Program-made: the position numbers and the translations under genes
Part shown: one piece after another, positions 1-8,150 of the stretch
Numbering within the stretch: position 1 is the first letter of the stretch
Layout: each line of letters starts with the position of its first letter
Assembly (NCBI GenBank): GCA_003645085.1
Contig: QNEE01000006.1
Coordinates: 1 to 33,685, forward strand
Direction: 5' to 3'
Source: a bacterium
GTDB lineage: Bacteria; UBP14; UBA6098
Length of the DNA stretch: 33,685 nt
The notes under the pieces: model-generated
Told to the model about the DNA's origin: nothing
The model's input: only the letters and a program-made list of their open reading frames with translations
The model's database searches: none

Positions 1-2560
1 CCTCGTTTGCCACGCGGTCGAGTCCGGCACTTATATTCGCGCCGTCCTCTGAAAGCGACCTGGCGATATCGGCGCTGCGAGGGTCTCTGGCGATAGCGCC
101 GAGTAGTTCCTCCTGCCGAGCGGAAAGGTCGAGAAGACTGAAAACCGCTCTCCGAATAGCGGCGAGAACCTCCTGGGACAAGGCCATTTGCATTTGTTGC
201 ATCATCTGGCTTAATTGTTCCGAGGTCTGGCCGAACTGCTCGGATAAATCCCCGGCCTGGCCAGAACATTGTTTCATCGCGCCTGATTGCATACTCGCTT
301 TGCATTGTTTCGACTGTTGGCTCGGGCTGTTTTGTTTAAGGTTCTCTGAAAGTTGTTGCGCGGCACCGGCAGGCATATCCGGAAATTCTGACATCATATC
401 GGCAAGCTCTTCGATACCTTTTTCGAGCAGTTCGCTACCCTGTGTAATCCTGTCCTGCATCCGTTCCATATCGTTCTGGGACATATTTCCGTTTTCGAGA
501 CCGTCCCTGACCTTATCTTCCATTTCCTTAAGCTTATCGGCGAGAGCTTTCATATCCTCGATTCGCTGTTCGACCTGCATCCGTTTGAGTAAGGCCAGAG
601 TCCGGTCGAGGCGCTGCAGAAGCTCTTCCTGGGTAAGCTGGAATTGTTCTGCTGCTCGGCGCAACTCTTCCTGGTCCATCGATTGGAGAGCCTCCTGAAG
701 CCGTTTCATTGCTTCACGCATCTCCTCGGTCGCCACCTCGTCGAGGAGTTTTTGTATCTCCATCATTTTCTCGATAACCTCCATCGCCGCAAGCTGCTGG
801 TCGGCCACTTTTTCCGTGGTTTGCTGGTATTCTTCGGAGGTTTGTTCGAGTTGTTCGAGCAATTCCTGTTGACGTTTGAGGGCCTCGCGGAGGTCCTCGC
901 GCTGCTCGTAGCTAATCTCGCTTTCCTGTCTCATTTCGCGGGTAAGTTCTCTTAGTTCTTCCTGCAGTTCCTGCTCCTGCCTCGCGACTTCCTCGACATC
1001 GGTTATCTGCTCGCTGCGTTCTTTGGTTACCTCTTCGATTATCTCGTCGATACTGGGGAAACGCGCGGAATAGACGCGGCTTACGGCCTTTTTGGGGCCG
1101 GTTACCCTATCGTTATCGAAAACCTCGACCCAATAGAGAACGATATCGTTCGGAACGAGACCCATATTCGCGAGGTTCCAGATATAACCGAGGCTAACCT
1201 GCGGTTCGCCCAAGGCGTCGAAAGGCAACCGTATCCGCCCGGTATCTTCGGGGGAATCCTCGGTATAGTAATTCAGGTCGAAATGGGTGAACCCGTAATC
1301 GTCCTCGGCGAGTATGGACAGCGGTAGAAGCATATCTTCCGTAAGGTCGATATCGACTCCCGGGTTCGTTATCTCGACCGTCGGGTATTCGTCCATTCGG
1401 ATACGAATCGGGTATTCGATAGGGTCGTCGTTCTCGAGGCCTTCGGTATCTATTGCGCGTATATGATAGCTCCCGTGTTTTATCGCGCGGAAAGACGCTT
1501 TTGCGACTCTGTTTTCGATTTTCAGGTCGAGTTGTGTAGTATCGGAGAAAACAATCGTCCCCGATTGTAGTTTTTTTGAGAACCGAGCTTCGATTGTTAC
1601 GGTTGTCCCGTAAGGGACATCGATTGTGCCCTCGTTCTCTTCTAATCTTTGTGTCTCGAGGCCGGTATAATTCGGGTAGTTGAGAATAAGGGTCAGTCCT
1701 ACAACGCGCGGGCGGTCGACAATTTTGACCTCGAACGGTCTGCTTTCGAAATCTCCGCCGGTAACGCGATAGGTAAAGTCCCGTTTACAATCCTCGAAAA
1801 CGAAGCTCCAGTTGTGAATTTCGTTAGCGTTCTGTTCCGCACGGAAACCACGTTCCGAACCGCTTTCGAAACTACGGTAGACAGTAACTTCTTCCGGGAG
1901 CTTACCGAAGGAGGATATCGAAATTTCGAGATTACCATATTTGGTTACCTGCGTATCCCCCGGTTCGACACTGAGAGTGGTAAGCGTCGGTCTTGGTATA
2001 AATCCGAACGGATTGGAACCGCGAATCAGGCCGGTATGAAAGGTCGTAGGGAAAGCTGCCAGAAAGCCGACCAGTAGAATCAACGCGAAACCGAGAAACG
2101 CGAACCGCTCTCTTAGTATGCGTAACGGCGCCAATTTACGCGGATTAAGGCTTTCGATTTGTTTGCCGGTGTCCGATACCGAGGCGTCGACAAGTTCGGA
2201 GGAGTAACCGAGCCTTTCGGGGTCGATTTTCATTAAGTCGTAAGCGGATACAAGTCTCGATTCGAGCTGCGGATAGGTATCCTCGAGACCGATGGCAACG
2301 CGCCGATAACCGGGCGTTTTAATAAGTGGACGGAATACCCACAGAAGAACAGATACGATAACTACAGCGAGCCACAGGAAAAAGAGAGCGCTTCTCGCTC
2401 CCGTTTCCAGATAAAAGACACCGTTGAAAAGGACCAGCAAAACCGATAATATCGATATAGTCCCCAACGCGAGTATAGCTCCTCCGGCGGTATAGACGAG
2501 AGTAGACCAGGCCCTTCCTTTCGATAAGAATTGCAGTATTTTGTCTTTTGCTTCGGTCAT
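1..2560 (-). CDS. DUF4175-family membrane protein with long coiled coil (C-terminus cut by window edge)
   Basis: An open frame reads without a stop from ATG 2560 to the left edge, about 853 codons. The N-terminus has hydrophobic segments near residues 20-46 and 58-77 and a third near 153-171. A beta-rich region of roughly 300 residues follows. From about residue 500 the protein is extremely rich in Glu, Gln, Arg and Leu with heptad-like spacing, then Met/Gln/Ser rich, which predicts a long coiled coil. This layout matches DUF4175 proteins, whose function is unknown; they are often encoded beside DUF4159, MoxR and DUF58 genes. The start codon shares one base with the stop of the upstream DUF4159 gene (TGATG), so translation is probably coupled. 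The protein is likely anchored in the inner membrane with a large periplasmic part. The family call rests on architecture and neighbourhood, not on an alignment. Confidence 0.8.
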   Translation of the reverse strand, partial: MTEAKDKILQFLSKGRAWSTLVYTAGGAILALGTISILSVLLVLFNGVFYLETGARSALFFLWLAVVIVSVLLWVFRPLIKTPGYRRVAIGLEDTYPQLESRLVSAYDLMKIDPERLGYSSELVDASVSDTGKQIESLNPRKLAPLRILRERFAFLGFALILLVGFLAAFPTTFHTGLIRGSNPFGFIPRPTLTTLSVEPGDTQVTKYGNLEISISSFGKLPEEVTVYRSFESGSERGFRAEQNANEIHNWSFVFEDCKRDFTYRVTGGDFESRPFEVKIVDRPRVVGLTLILNYPNYTGLETQRLEENEGTIDVPYGTTVTIEARFSKKLQSGTIVFSDTTQLDLKIENRVAKASFRAIKHGSYHIRAIDTEGLENDDPIEYPIRIRMDEYPTVEITNPGVDIDLTEDMLLPLSILAEDDYGFTHFDLNYYTEDSPEDTGRIRLPFDALGEPQVSLGYIWNLANMGLVPNDIVLYWVEVFDNDRVTGPKKAVSRVYSARFPSIDEIIEEVTKERSEQITDVEEVARQEQELQEELRELTREMRQESEISYEQREDLREALKRQQELLEQLEQTSEEYQQTTEKVADQQLAAMEVIEKMMEIQKLLDEVATEEMREAMKRLQEALQSMDQEELRRAAEQFQLTQEELLQRLDRTLALLKRMQVEQRIEDMKALADKLKEMEDKVRDGLENGNMSQNDMERMQDRITQGSELLEKGIEELADMMSEFPDMPAGAAQQLSENLKQNSPSQQSKQCKASMQSGAMKQCSGQAGDLSEQFGQTSEQLSQMMQQMQMALSQEVLAAIRRAVFSLLDLSARQEELLGAIARDPRSADIARSLSEDGANISAGLDRVANE

Positions 2561-3240
2561 CAGTGGGTCATAGCGTAGATTATTATATTCGTGCCCATTT
2601 TCAGCGCGGCCTCCCTTTTTTCGGGCGGGTCCTTATGGACATCGGGGTCCTCCCAGCCGTCGCCGAGGTCGCACTCATAGGTATAAAAGATAATCAATCT
2701 TCCTTCGTGAAAAATCCCGAAGCCCTGCGCTGGTTTGCCGTCGTGCTCGTGGATTTTAGGCAAACCGTGCGGGAAATCGTAAAAACAATGGAATATCTCG
2801 TGGTCGAACGGGAGTTCCACAAGCTCTTTATCGGGGAATATTTTTTCGATTTCCCTACGAAACGACGCATCCATACCGTAGTTGTCGTCGGCGTGAAGGA
2901 AACCGCCGCCGGTCAGGTAAGTTCTCAATCTTTCGCGTTCTTTTTCGGTAAAACGGACGTTGCCGTGGCCGGTCATATAAATATAGGGATAGTTGAAAAA
3001 ATCGTCGTCGGTCGGTTCGACATATTTACCGGTATAAACTGCCGGAACGCCGGCGTTGTCTTTTACGAATTCGATAAGGTTCGGCAGCGAAGATGGATTG
3101 GCATACCAGTCTCCTCCACCGCCGTATTTAAGCTGCGCAACGGTAAAAGGGACATTGGGTATCGCGTCTTCGGAAAAAAGCGCGCCCGAAAAGAGAGCAA
3201 AATACAGGATAATCGATTTATATTTTTGTTGGATAAGCAG
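2560..3240 (-). CDS. DUF4159 domain protein, exported
   Basis: The conserved core runs from FTVAQLKYGGGGDWYANP to the end, with the family features of an N-terminal Y-GGGGDWY motif, a YIYMTGHG segment, and GGGFLHADDNYG. The fold is usually compared with a glutamine-amidotransferase-like domain; its function is unknown. An in-frame ATG at 2976 would remove the first third of the domain and cannot be the true start. The frame stays open upstream to about 3270 but has no ATG or GTG there. A signal-peptide-like stretch (KYKSIILYFALFSGALFS) precedes the domain. The best placed initiator is CTG 3240, five bases after GGGGG; ATT 3243 is an alternative. A strong promoter at 3278-3305 lies just upstream. 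This appears to be the first gene of the operon with the DUF4175 gene. The domain is clear; the exact start is uncertain. Confidence 0.75.
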   Translation of the reverse strand: MLIQQKYKSIILYFALFSGALFSEDAIPNVPFTVAQLKYGGGGDWYANPSSLPNLIEFVKDNAGVPAVYTGKYVEPTDDDFFNYPYIYMTGHGNVRFTEKERERLRTYLTGGGFLHADDNYGMDASFRREIEKIFPDKELVELPFDHEIFHCFYDFPHGLPKIHEHDGKPAQGFGIFHEGRLIIFYTYECDLGDGWEDPDVHKDPPEKREAALKMGTNIIIYAMTH

Positions 3241-3277
3241 AATTACCCCCGTTTTAGCCGCGTATAAAAATCGTTAT

Positions 3278-3305
3278 ATTATACAAATTAATAAAAAAAA
3301 GTCAA
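3278..3305 (-). promoter_or_regulatory. Sigma70-like promoter for the DUF4159-DUF4175 operon
   Basis: On the minus strand TTGACT (3305-3300) and a perfect TATAAT (3283-3278) are separated by 16 bp. Transcription would begin near 3271, about 30 nt before the inferred start codon at 3240. Confidence 0.7.
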
Positions 3306-3366
3306 CGCCTAAACGGAATATAATCGTGGATAGATATATCGACAGGGATTATCTCGCGCGAGGGTT

Positions 3367-4239
3367 TTATTTGCGCGATGTGGCGTTCGGGACAATACGG
3401 TAAGTGGGATATGCGAGGTCGATATTTTTCTCTTCGCCGAAATCTTGAAGTATCGCCTCGTAAAGCTGTGATTCTTTTGAACGCCGCATTCTGACTGGTG
3501 TAAGGAATCTCGCGGTCAGCTTAACTCCATTGTCTTCGATAGTGGTGTAGACAATCGGTGTAAGCGTTCCGACCTTGATAAGGTATCTGTTTTTTGTTGA
3601 CCGAATGGCCTCGGCGGCCCTTTCGGCGGTATCTGCGGAAATCTCTTCCGCCCGTTTCGTGATAATATCGACTGCCGTTTTCCAGTCGCTTTCGAAGGTT
3701 ATTATCACTGCAACTTCCACCCAGATAAAACGGAAGCCCGTAGTATAATTATAGACTTTATGAGTAAAAAGCCAGTTGTGCGGGATATTCACCAGCCGCC
3801 CTGTGGATTGTTCGCCTCCGACCCAACCGTCGATTTCCAGCAAGGTCGTGTGGAAGACGCTTATATCGACGACATCTCCTTTGAGGTTTTTTATTTCAAT
3901 CCTGTCGCCGAGCGAGTAATGGCGCGAAACCGCGAGATATAACCAGCCGGCGACCGAGGTCAACGGGTCTTTAAGCGCCAGAGCGACTCCCGCGCCGATT
4001 ATGCCCAAAAATGTGGTGAAACCGGAGACGACCTGCGCCCAGATTGTCGCTACGAGAATAATAGCGAGAACAGTAGCGCCATAGACGGTTCTTTTACGCG
4101 CGGCATAAAGCGCCTTCGCGTCGCGAACCCATTTATCGAGAAGGCGGTAGATAATCCTGGTGAGTATATAGACGACCGCAACCGCCAATACGGAGGCCAG
4201 CAGGTTCTCGGTAAAATATGCCGTAGGGAAATCGAACAT
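3367..4239 (-). CDS. Small-conductance mechanosensitive channel (MscS family)
   Basis: This is a pressure-gated channel subunit of the inner membrane, expected to work as a homoheptamer that releases solutes on hypo-osmotic shock. From the chosen start there are hydrophobic helices near residues 12-33, 51-70 and 74-98. The third is the Gly/Ala-rich pore helix (FLGIIGAGVALALKDPL), followed by the beta domain with GDRIEIKNLKGDVVDIS and the NIPHN motif. The cytoplasmic part continues to the end. The frame can be extended to ATG 4362, but the extra 41 residues lack channel character and would overlap the -35 box and spacer of the divergent promoter at 4342-4370. ATG 4239 starts directly before TM1 and is preferred. 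A TTGACA (4277-4272) with TATTAT (4252-4247), spaced 19 bp, lies just upstream and may serve it. A single-domain, short MscS homologue. Confidence 0.9.
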   Translation of the reverse strand: MFDFPTAYFTENLLASVLAVAVVYILTRIIYRLLDKWVRDAKALYAARKRTVYGATVLAIILVATIWAQVVSGFTTFLGIIGAGVALALKDPLTSVAGWLYLAVSRHYSLGDRIEIKNLKGDVVDISVFHTTLLEIDGWVGGEQSTGRLVNIPHNWLFTHKVYNYTTGFRFIWVEVAVIITFESDWKTAVDIITKRAEEISADTAERAAEAIRSTKNRYLIKVGTLTPIVYTTIEDNGVKLTARFLTPVRMRRSKESQLYEAILQDFGEEKNIDLAYPTYRIVPNATSRK

Positions 4240-4341
4240 TCTACCGATAATATCGCTTCCGTTTTCGGCAATGTCAAGCAGGTTAATGGATGGTTTTCGA
4301 GGGTTTCGATTTTTTTGTGGAAACTCCCCCTTTAAAACGGC

Positions 4342-4370
4342 TTGACAAATAACGTTTCGCATTTTAATAT
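4342..4370 (+). promoter_or_regulatory. Promoter of the FadL/PorV-like outer membrane gene
   Basis: TTGACA (4342-4347) and TAATAT (4365-4370) are separated by 17 bp. The start codon at 4423 follows after a leader of about 45 nt with an AAGGAGG ribosome site at 4412-4418. Confidence 0.65.
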
Positions 4371-4422
4371 CTATGAAATTTTGGCGAATAAAACAATCAA
4401 AACCCTTTCATAAGGAGGGAAA

Positions 4423-5619
4423 ATGAGAAAGATGTTTGTATTGCTGGCAATCTTGGCTGTATCGTCGGTTCTACTGGCGCAGACCGATTTTCTGCCGGTT
4501 ACTACGGATGCTAAAGCTCTGGCGATGGGCGGGTGTATCGGCACAGCGAGAGGCGCGGGCGCGATACTGCGCAATCCTGCCGGTATCGGCTGGCTCGATA
4601 TGGCTCAGGCGAAATTGTCAGCGAGAACTCATCTTTTCGGCAGTATGGGTTACGATGAAGATGTCTATGAAGATTTGGGAACAGAAGATTATAAATGCTC
4701 GATGGGGTTTCATCCGAAACTAAACAATATCGCTTTCGCCACCCCTATACCTACAAACGCTCCTTTCGGTATCGCCGGTGGAATCGCCTGGGGACCGTTC
4801 TTCGATTTCGCGGGAAAAAATACAATAAGTTACACCGAGGGCGAGACCGAATACGAGGAGAAAACGACCTATAAAGGCGGATTCCATCTTCTAATGCCGA
4901 CGGTTGCCGCTATTTTCGCGGGCAACTTTGCTGTGGGCGCGAGCTATGGCTTCGCTTTTATGTCTCCCGGCGGCTACAAGGGCGAGTATGAACAAAAGAA
5001 CCCGGATACCGACGGCGATTATGAACTAAAAGAAACGGTAACGGGTTCGATGCTTCAGATTGGTGCTCAGGGCAGGTTTATCGACCGTCTCGATGTAGGT
5101 TTTTCTTATGTTCCCGCTTTCGATATGAAGTTAGACGACCGGGAATACGAGTTAAACGAGACAGATTACGATTGGGACGATATAAAATACGAATTCCCCG
5201 CGTTTATGGCTATCGGCGCTTCTTTCGACGTTACGCCCGAGATTACTATCGCCGGGGAATACCAGAACAGGCCGTGGGACGACCTCGAAATCGAGAACAC
5301 CGAAAACGGTATAGAGAACGGCACGTCTATCCGTGCAGGTATCGAGTATCGCGGCCCGGTTGCACTCAGGGCGGGTTTCTTCACCGATAAACTGCTCTAT
5401 CCTGCAGAGGAGGGCGAGGACGAACCGGCGAGCGGTATGGGTTTCACGGGTGGTGTCGGCTTTATGGCCGGCCCCGTCGGTGTGGATGTCGCCGCTTTCT
5501 ATCAATCGGCAAAGTGGGAGGAAGACCCCGGAACAGGGAGCGACGAGGAGTTTAAGGTTAGTCTCGTCGGGGCTGCCGTTACCGCAACATACGAAACCGA
5601 CCTTTTCGGAGGAAAATAG
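4423..5619 (+). CDS. Outer membrane beta-barrel protein, FadL/PorV-like
   Basis: A signal peptide occupies residues 1-19 (cleavage expected at VLLA|QTD). Directly after it comes the pattern AKALAMGGC...GAGAILRNPAGIGWL, a hallmark near the N-terminus of FadL/OmpP1 and PorV-type proteins, where this segment plugs or lines the barrel. The remainder alternates aromatic and polar residues with many Gly-rich strands, as expected for a barrel of about 14 strands; 398 residues fits the family. It may move hydrophobic compounds, or act like PorV in secretion of sorting-domain proteins such as the large exported protein at 25742. That link is inference. The start is fixed by AAGGAGG 5 nt upstream of ATG. 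The gene stands alone between its own promoter and a bidirectional terminator. Confidence 0.8.
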   Translation: MRKMFVLLAILAVSSVLLAQTDFLPVTTDAKALAMGGCIGTARGAGAILRNPAGIGWLDMAQAKLSARTHLFGSMGYDEDVYEDLGTEDYKCSMGFHPKLNNIAFATPIPTNAPFGIAGGIAWGPFFDFAGKNTISYTEGETEYEEKTTYKGGFHLLMPTVAAIFAGNFAVGASYGFAFMSPGGYKGEYEQKNPDTDGDYELKETVTGSMLQIGAQGRFIDRLDVGFSYVPAFDMKLDDREYELNETDYDWDDIKYEFPAFMAIGASFDVTPEITIAGEYQNRPWDDLEIENTENGIENGTSIRAGIEYRGPVALRAGFFTDKLLYPAEEGEDEPASGMGFTGGVGFMAGPVGVDVAAFYQSAKWEEDPGTGSDEEFKVSLVGAAVTATYETDLFGGK

Positions 5620-5645
5620 AGAGTTACATAATTATACCTAATAAC

Positions 5646-5672
5646 AAAAAAGCTGCCTTCGGGCGGCTTTTT
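5646..5672. terminator. Bidirectional intrinsic terminator with UUCG tetraloop
   Basis: The arms GCTGCC (5652-5657) and GGCGGC (5662-5667) enclose a TTCG loop and are flanked by six A on the left and five T on the right. It can therefore end transcription from both convergent genes (stops at 5619 plus and 5675 minus). Confidence 0.9.
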
Positions 5673-5674
5673 CG

Positions 5675-6175
5675 TTATCTTTTTTTGCTCAAAATATATC
5701 GAATTCCCCCGCGAAGGCTTATCGTCGTGGTCGATTCGCGTTCGCCGGTTAAATCCGACGAAGAGAGGATTACAAGCAATTCACCGAACGGTCGGAAGGG
5801 TTTATCCCCCATCTTGAATTCTATACCTCCGCCGAGTGTCATGCCGAGATTCGTATAATCTTTGATACTACTCAATTGTAATCCGCCGACGGCGTAAGGG
5901 TCGAAGGTTTCCATCGGAAATCGATATACTATATTTAGCGACTGCCCCGTCCCGAAATAGACCCCGGCGTCTGGCGAAAAGGTCAATGTGAATACTCTCG
6001 CGCGGAGCCGAATATCGTCGGTAACATCGAGAAGCGCTCCTCCGCCGACCGAAAAGGCGCTTCCGCCCTCGACGATATCCAGGTCGACGCCGCTTTCGAG
6101 GGCGAGGTTTAATTCTGCTGGTGTTATTACCGCGCAGAGAACAACGAGGATGCCGACTAAAGAGATTTTTCTCAT
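5675..6175 (-). CDS. Small outer-membrane beta-barrel-like protein
   Basis: The protein is 166 residues from ATG 6175, where a signal peptide begins (MRKISLVGILVVLCAVITPA, cleavage near residue 20). The mature part consists of short amphipathic strands with frequent Gly turns, including GGGALLDVTDD, YRFPMETFDPYAVGG and GGGIEFKMGDKPFRPFGELL. It ends in a strand with terminal basic residues. This resembles the OmpA/OmpW-like eight-stranded barrel class, but I see no motif naming a family. A longer frame from 6223 is possible; the signal peptide and a GGAGA sequence just upstream of 6175 favour the shorter one. It ends in the shared terminator. Function unknown; probably structural or a small-molecule pore. 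Confidence 0.7.
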   Translation of the reverse strand: MRKISLVGILVVLCAVITPAELNLALESGVDLDIVEGGSAFSVGGGALLDVTDDIRLRARVFTLTFSPDAGVYFGTGQSLNIVYRFPMETFDPYAVGGLQLSSIKDYTNLGMTLGGGIEFKMGDKPFRPFGELLVILSSSDLTGERESTTTISLRGGIRYILSKKR

Positions 6176-6203
6176 AGTTTCTCCGTTCTTTGTTTGGAAC
6201 TTC

Positions 6204-6237
6204 GACTCGTTGCGTAGCTCCAACTGCGTAACGAATC
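6204..6237. repeat. Imperfect 14-bp inverted repeat upstream of the small barrel gene
   Basis: The arms 6204-6217 and 6224-6237 are near complementary around a 6-nt loop (CTCCAA). In the plus-strand orientation two of the non-Watson-Crick positions are G-U pairs. The repeat sits between the DUF362 stop (6288) and the barrel start (6175). It has no T-run, so it is not a standard terminator; it may be a leader hairpin or operator. Confidence 0.4.
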
Positions 6238-6287
6238 GGCGTAACCAAACCAGAGCTTGTTATGGGATACAGGATGTATTCAATTTA

Positions 6288-7421
6288 TCACCTGCCAAGG
6301 CGTTTCGCAAGCCAGCTTTTTTCGAAAGCGATAGCATTCTCTGGACAAAGCTCATTACAGCAAAGACAGGTAATACATTTATCGTAATCGTAATATGGCA
6401 GTTTCTCTCCCCTCATCGTAATGGCATCGACCGGGCAGTGCTTCGCGCAGACGCCGCAACGAGTGCATTTTTCTTCGAGCGGTGCGGGGCGTATCCAGAT
6501 GAAACGCGCGAGCTTTTTTACCAGCCACGACGGGATTATTCTCTCCGGCAGTCTCGCCGGGAGTTTGAACGGCTTATCGAGGACGAAATCGTGCAGTTCG
6601 CCGCCGATAACGGTAATATTCTCGAGTTTGCCATTGCCGAGGCCTTTTTTATCCGCCAGTCTGGTTGTAATAACCCTTCCCTCTTCGATGCCTATAATAT
6701 GCGAGGCGACCCTATCCAGAGCTATACCGTCGGCGGAGGCCAGAAGCAGACCGACGTCGCGTAAATCTCCGCTGGATGGGCCATTACCCTCCATCCCCAC
6801 AATTGCGTCCATAAAATGTAAAGTCACCGAGGCGTGCTTATATATAGCCAGCAGCATTTTGCCGAATTCGGTCGGCAGCGGATAAAGTTTGTGATACGCC
6901 GTTTTGCGGAATCCTGGAGCGAGTCCGAAGAGGTTTTTCACCGCGCCGGTATAGAGCATAAGGGAGTGCGTTTTCAGCTTGGATATGCTGACTATATGGT
7001 CGAATCGCTCGATAGCTTTTGTGATATAGAGTGTGATGCCGTTGTCGCCGGGAATAACTCTCGTTCCGGAGGACTCGAAATTAACCCACCCGATACCGAG
7101 TTTTTCGGCGACCTCGAGCATACCGGTATTGCGGAACACTCTTTCTACACCTTTGTCCGCGCCACCGGGGGAATCGCCGACCGCGACTGTTGCGCCGAAA
7201 TCGAGCAGGCTTTCCGCAACCGCCCGGACGACCGAGGGATGGGTTGTAACTCCACGTTCGGGGGGCCGCGCCGAGAGAAGATTGGGTTTAATGAGAACTC
7301 TCTCACCGGGAGATACGTATCTCCCCCACCCACCGAGAGTGGAAATCAACCCGTATATAGAAGAACGGAGGGCCGGATAATCATAGCCCTCCGCTCGCGT
7401 GACAGCAACAATGCTTTTCAA
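6288..7421 (-). CDS. DUF362 protein with two [4Fe-4S] ferredoxin clusters
   Basis: Residues 1-290 match the DUF362 family, with LIKPNLLSARPPERGVTTHP, a GDSPGG motif and SKLKTH. The last 63 residues form a bacterial ferredoxin domain. Its two cluster motifs are Cys319, 322, 325, 329 and Cys349, 352, 355, 359, the normal spacing for two [4Fe-4S] clusters. Members of this family are cytoplasmic iron-sulfur proteins of unproven function, probably redox or electron transfer. The initiator is TTG at 7421, preceded by AAGGCGA on the mRNA strand. It begins 18 nt after the stop of the HTH gene, so both are probably one transcript. No ATG is available nearby upstream. The family call is firm; the physiological role is unknown. 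Confidence 0.9.
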   Translation of the reverse strand: MKSIVAVTRAEGYDYPALRSSIYGLISTLGGWGRYVSPGERVLIKPNLLSARPPERGVTTHPSVVRAVAESLLDFGATVAVGDSPGGADKGVERVFRNTGMLEVAEKLGIGWVNFESSGTRVIPGDNGITLYITKAIERFDHIVSISKLKTHSLMLYTGAVKNLFGLAPGFRKTAYHKLYPLPTEFGKMLLAIYKHASVTLHFMDAIVGMEGNGPSSGDLRDVGLLLASADGIALDRVASHIIGIEEGRVITTRLADKKGLGNGKLENITVIGGELHDFVLDKPFKLPARLPERIIPSWLVKKLARFIWIRPAPLEEKCTRCGVCAKHCPVDAITMRGEKLPYYDYDKCITCLCCNELCPENAIAFEKSWLAKRLGR

Positions 7422-7439
7422 TTAGTCGCCTTTCGATAA

Positions 7440-8150
7440 TTATTTCAGGAGCTGCCACGCATTGCGATATTTCGCATACTTGCTGGGTGGTTCCCCGCTG
7501 CGTTTGCGGCGGTAATCGGAATATCTATCTTTCAGGGTAATCAGGGTAAGGTGTTTAATCTCCTCGAAAGGGATTATATAGTAAGTATATCTATCGTTAC
7601 CCTCTTCTTCCCCGAGGTCGAGCACGAATATACAATAATCCACCGGGCGGCTAGTGATAGCGAAACGGTAGTAGATGCTTGGTCTGCGCTTACGCGGAAT
7701 ATGATAAATAGTTTCCGTATTGGTTCCGGAAATATTCACCATGTTCTCGTTTATTTTCATTTTAACCGCGCTGTTGCGTTTAGCGATAAGCTCGACATTA
7801 TATCCGAGTTGTTCCGCTTTATCTTTCACGACCTTTGTATAGAACGTTTTCTTGGCGCTGCGTTCTTTCCCCTGTTTTTTATATTCTTTAAGGCGAGCGG
7901 TCAGGTCTGTGCTGCGGCGTCTCGCCTCTCTCGCGCGTTTATCCTTGCGTTTCATCTGTATTTTGTTATACGGTTCGCCGAAGAAGCTGCGGTATAGCCC
8001 GGCTGTGTTCTGTCTGCTGAAGCCAAAATGTGCGCCTATTTCCTCGAGAGTGCGAAGTTCGTCTACCATTTGCTTAAATTTGGCAAATCCTCCCTTATGG
8101 CGATATTTCTCGTCAAATCGCGCGATTTTCCGGTCTCTGCTCATTCTCAT
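7440..8150 (-). CDS. HTH protein of unknown function, possible nuclease-like C-terminal domain
   Basis: I do not recognise the family. The 236-residue protein is very basic. Residues about 33-55 (TLEEIGAHFGFSRQNTAGLY) form a convincing helix-turn-helix. Residues 65-110 are a Lys/Arg-rich helical linker. The C-terminal half alternates beta strands and ends in the pattern YYRFAITSRP-VDYCIFVLDL...YTYYIIPFEEI. This resembles the core of restriction-endonuclease-like (PD-(D/E)XK) folds, where a protein asks for a substrate strand and then an IP motif, but I cannot point to an intact catalytic E-X-K set. It could equally be a regulator with a sensor domain. ATG 8150 is preferred over ATG 8144 because of AAAGGAG (8167-8161). 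It shares a transcript with the DUF362 gene. Confidence 0.7.
   Translation of the reverse strand: MRMSRDRKIARFDEKYRHKGGFAKFKQMVDELRTLEEIGAHFGFSRQNTAGLYRSFFGEPYNKIQMKRKDKRAREARRRSTDLTARLKEYKKQGKERSAKKTFYTKVVKDKAEQLGYNVELIAKRNSAVKMKINENMVNISGTNTETIYHIPRKRRPSIYYRFAITSRPVDYCIFVLDLGEEEGNDRYTYYIIPFEEIKHLTLITLKDRYSDYRRKRSGEPPSKYAKYRNAWQLLK

Noticed and set aside
300-955. Two plus-strand frames of 103-132 codons
   Set aside because: They are Ser/Leu-rich reverse readings of the coiled-coil DUF4175 gene and have no ribosome site.
2548-3267. Long plus-strand frame of 239 codons
   Set aside because: It lies antisense to the DUF4159 gene, whose conserved motifs are clear on the minus strand, and lacks any domain of its own.
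5988-6764. Plus-strand frame of 258 codons
   Set aside because: It is antisense to the small barrel gene, the intergenic hairpin and the DUF362 gene, whose iron-sulfur motifs prove the minus strand.
6834-7439. Plus-strand frame of 201 codons
   Set aside because: It is the antisense shadow of the DUF362 coding region.
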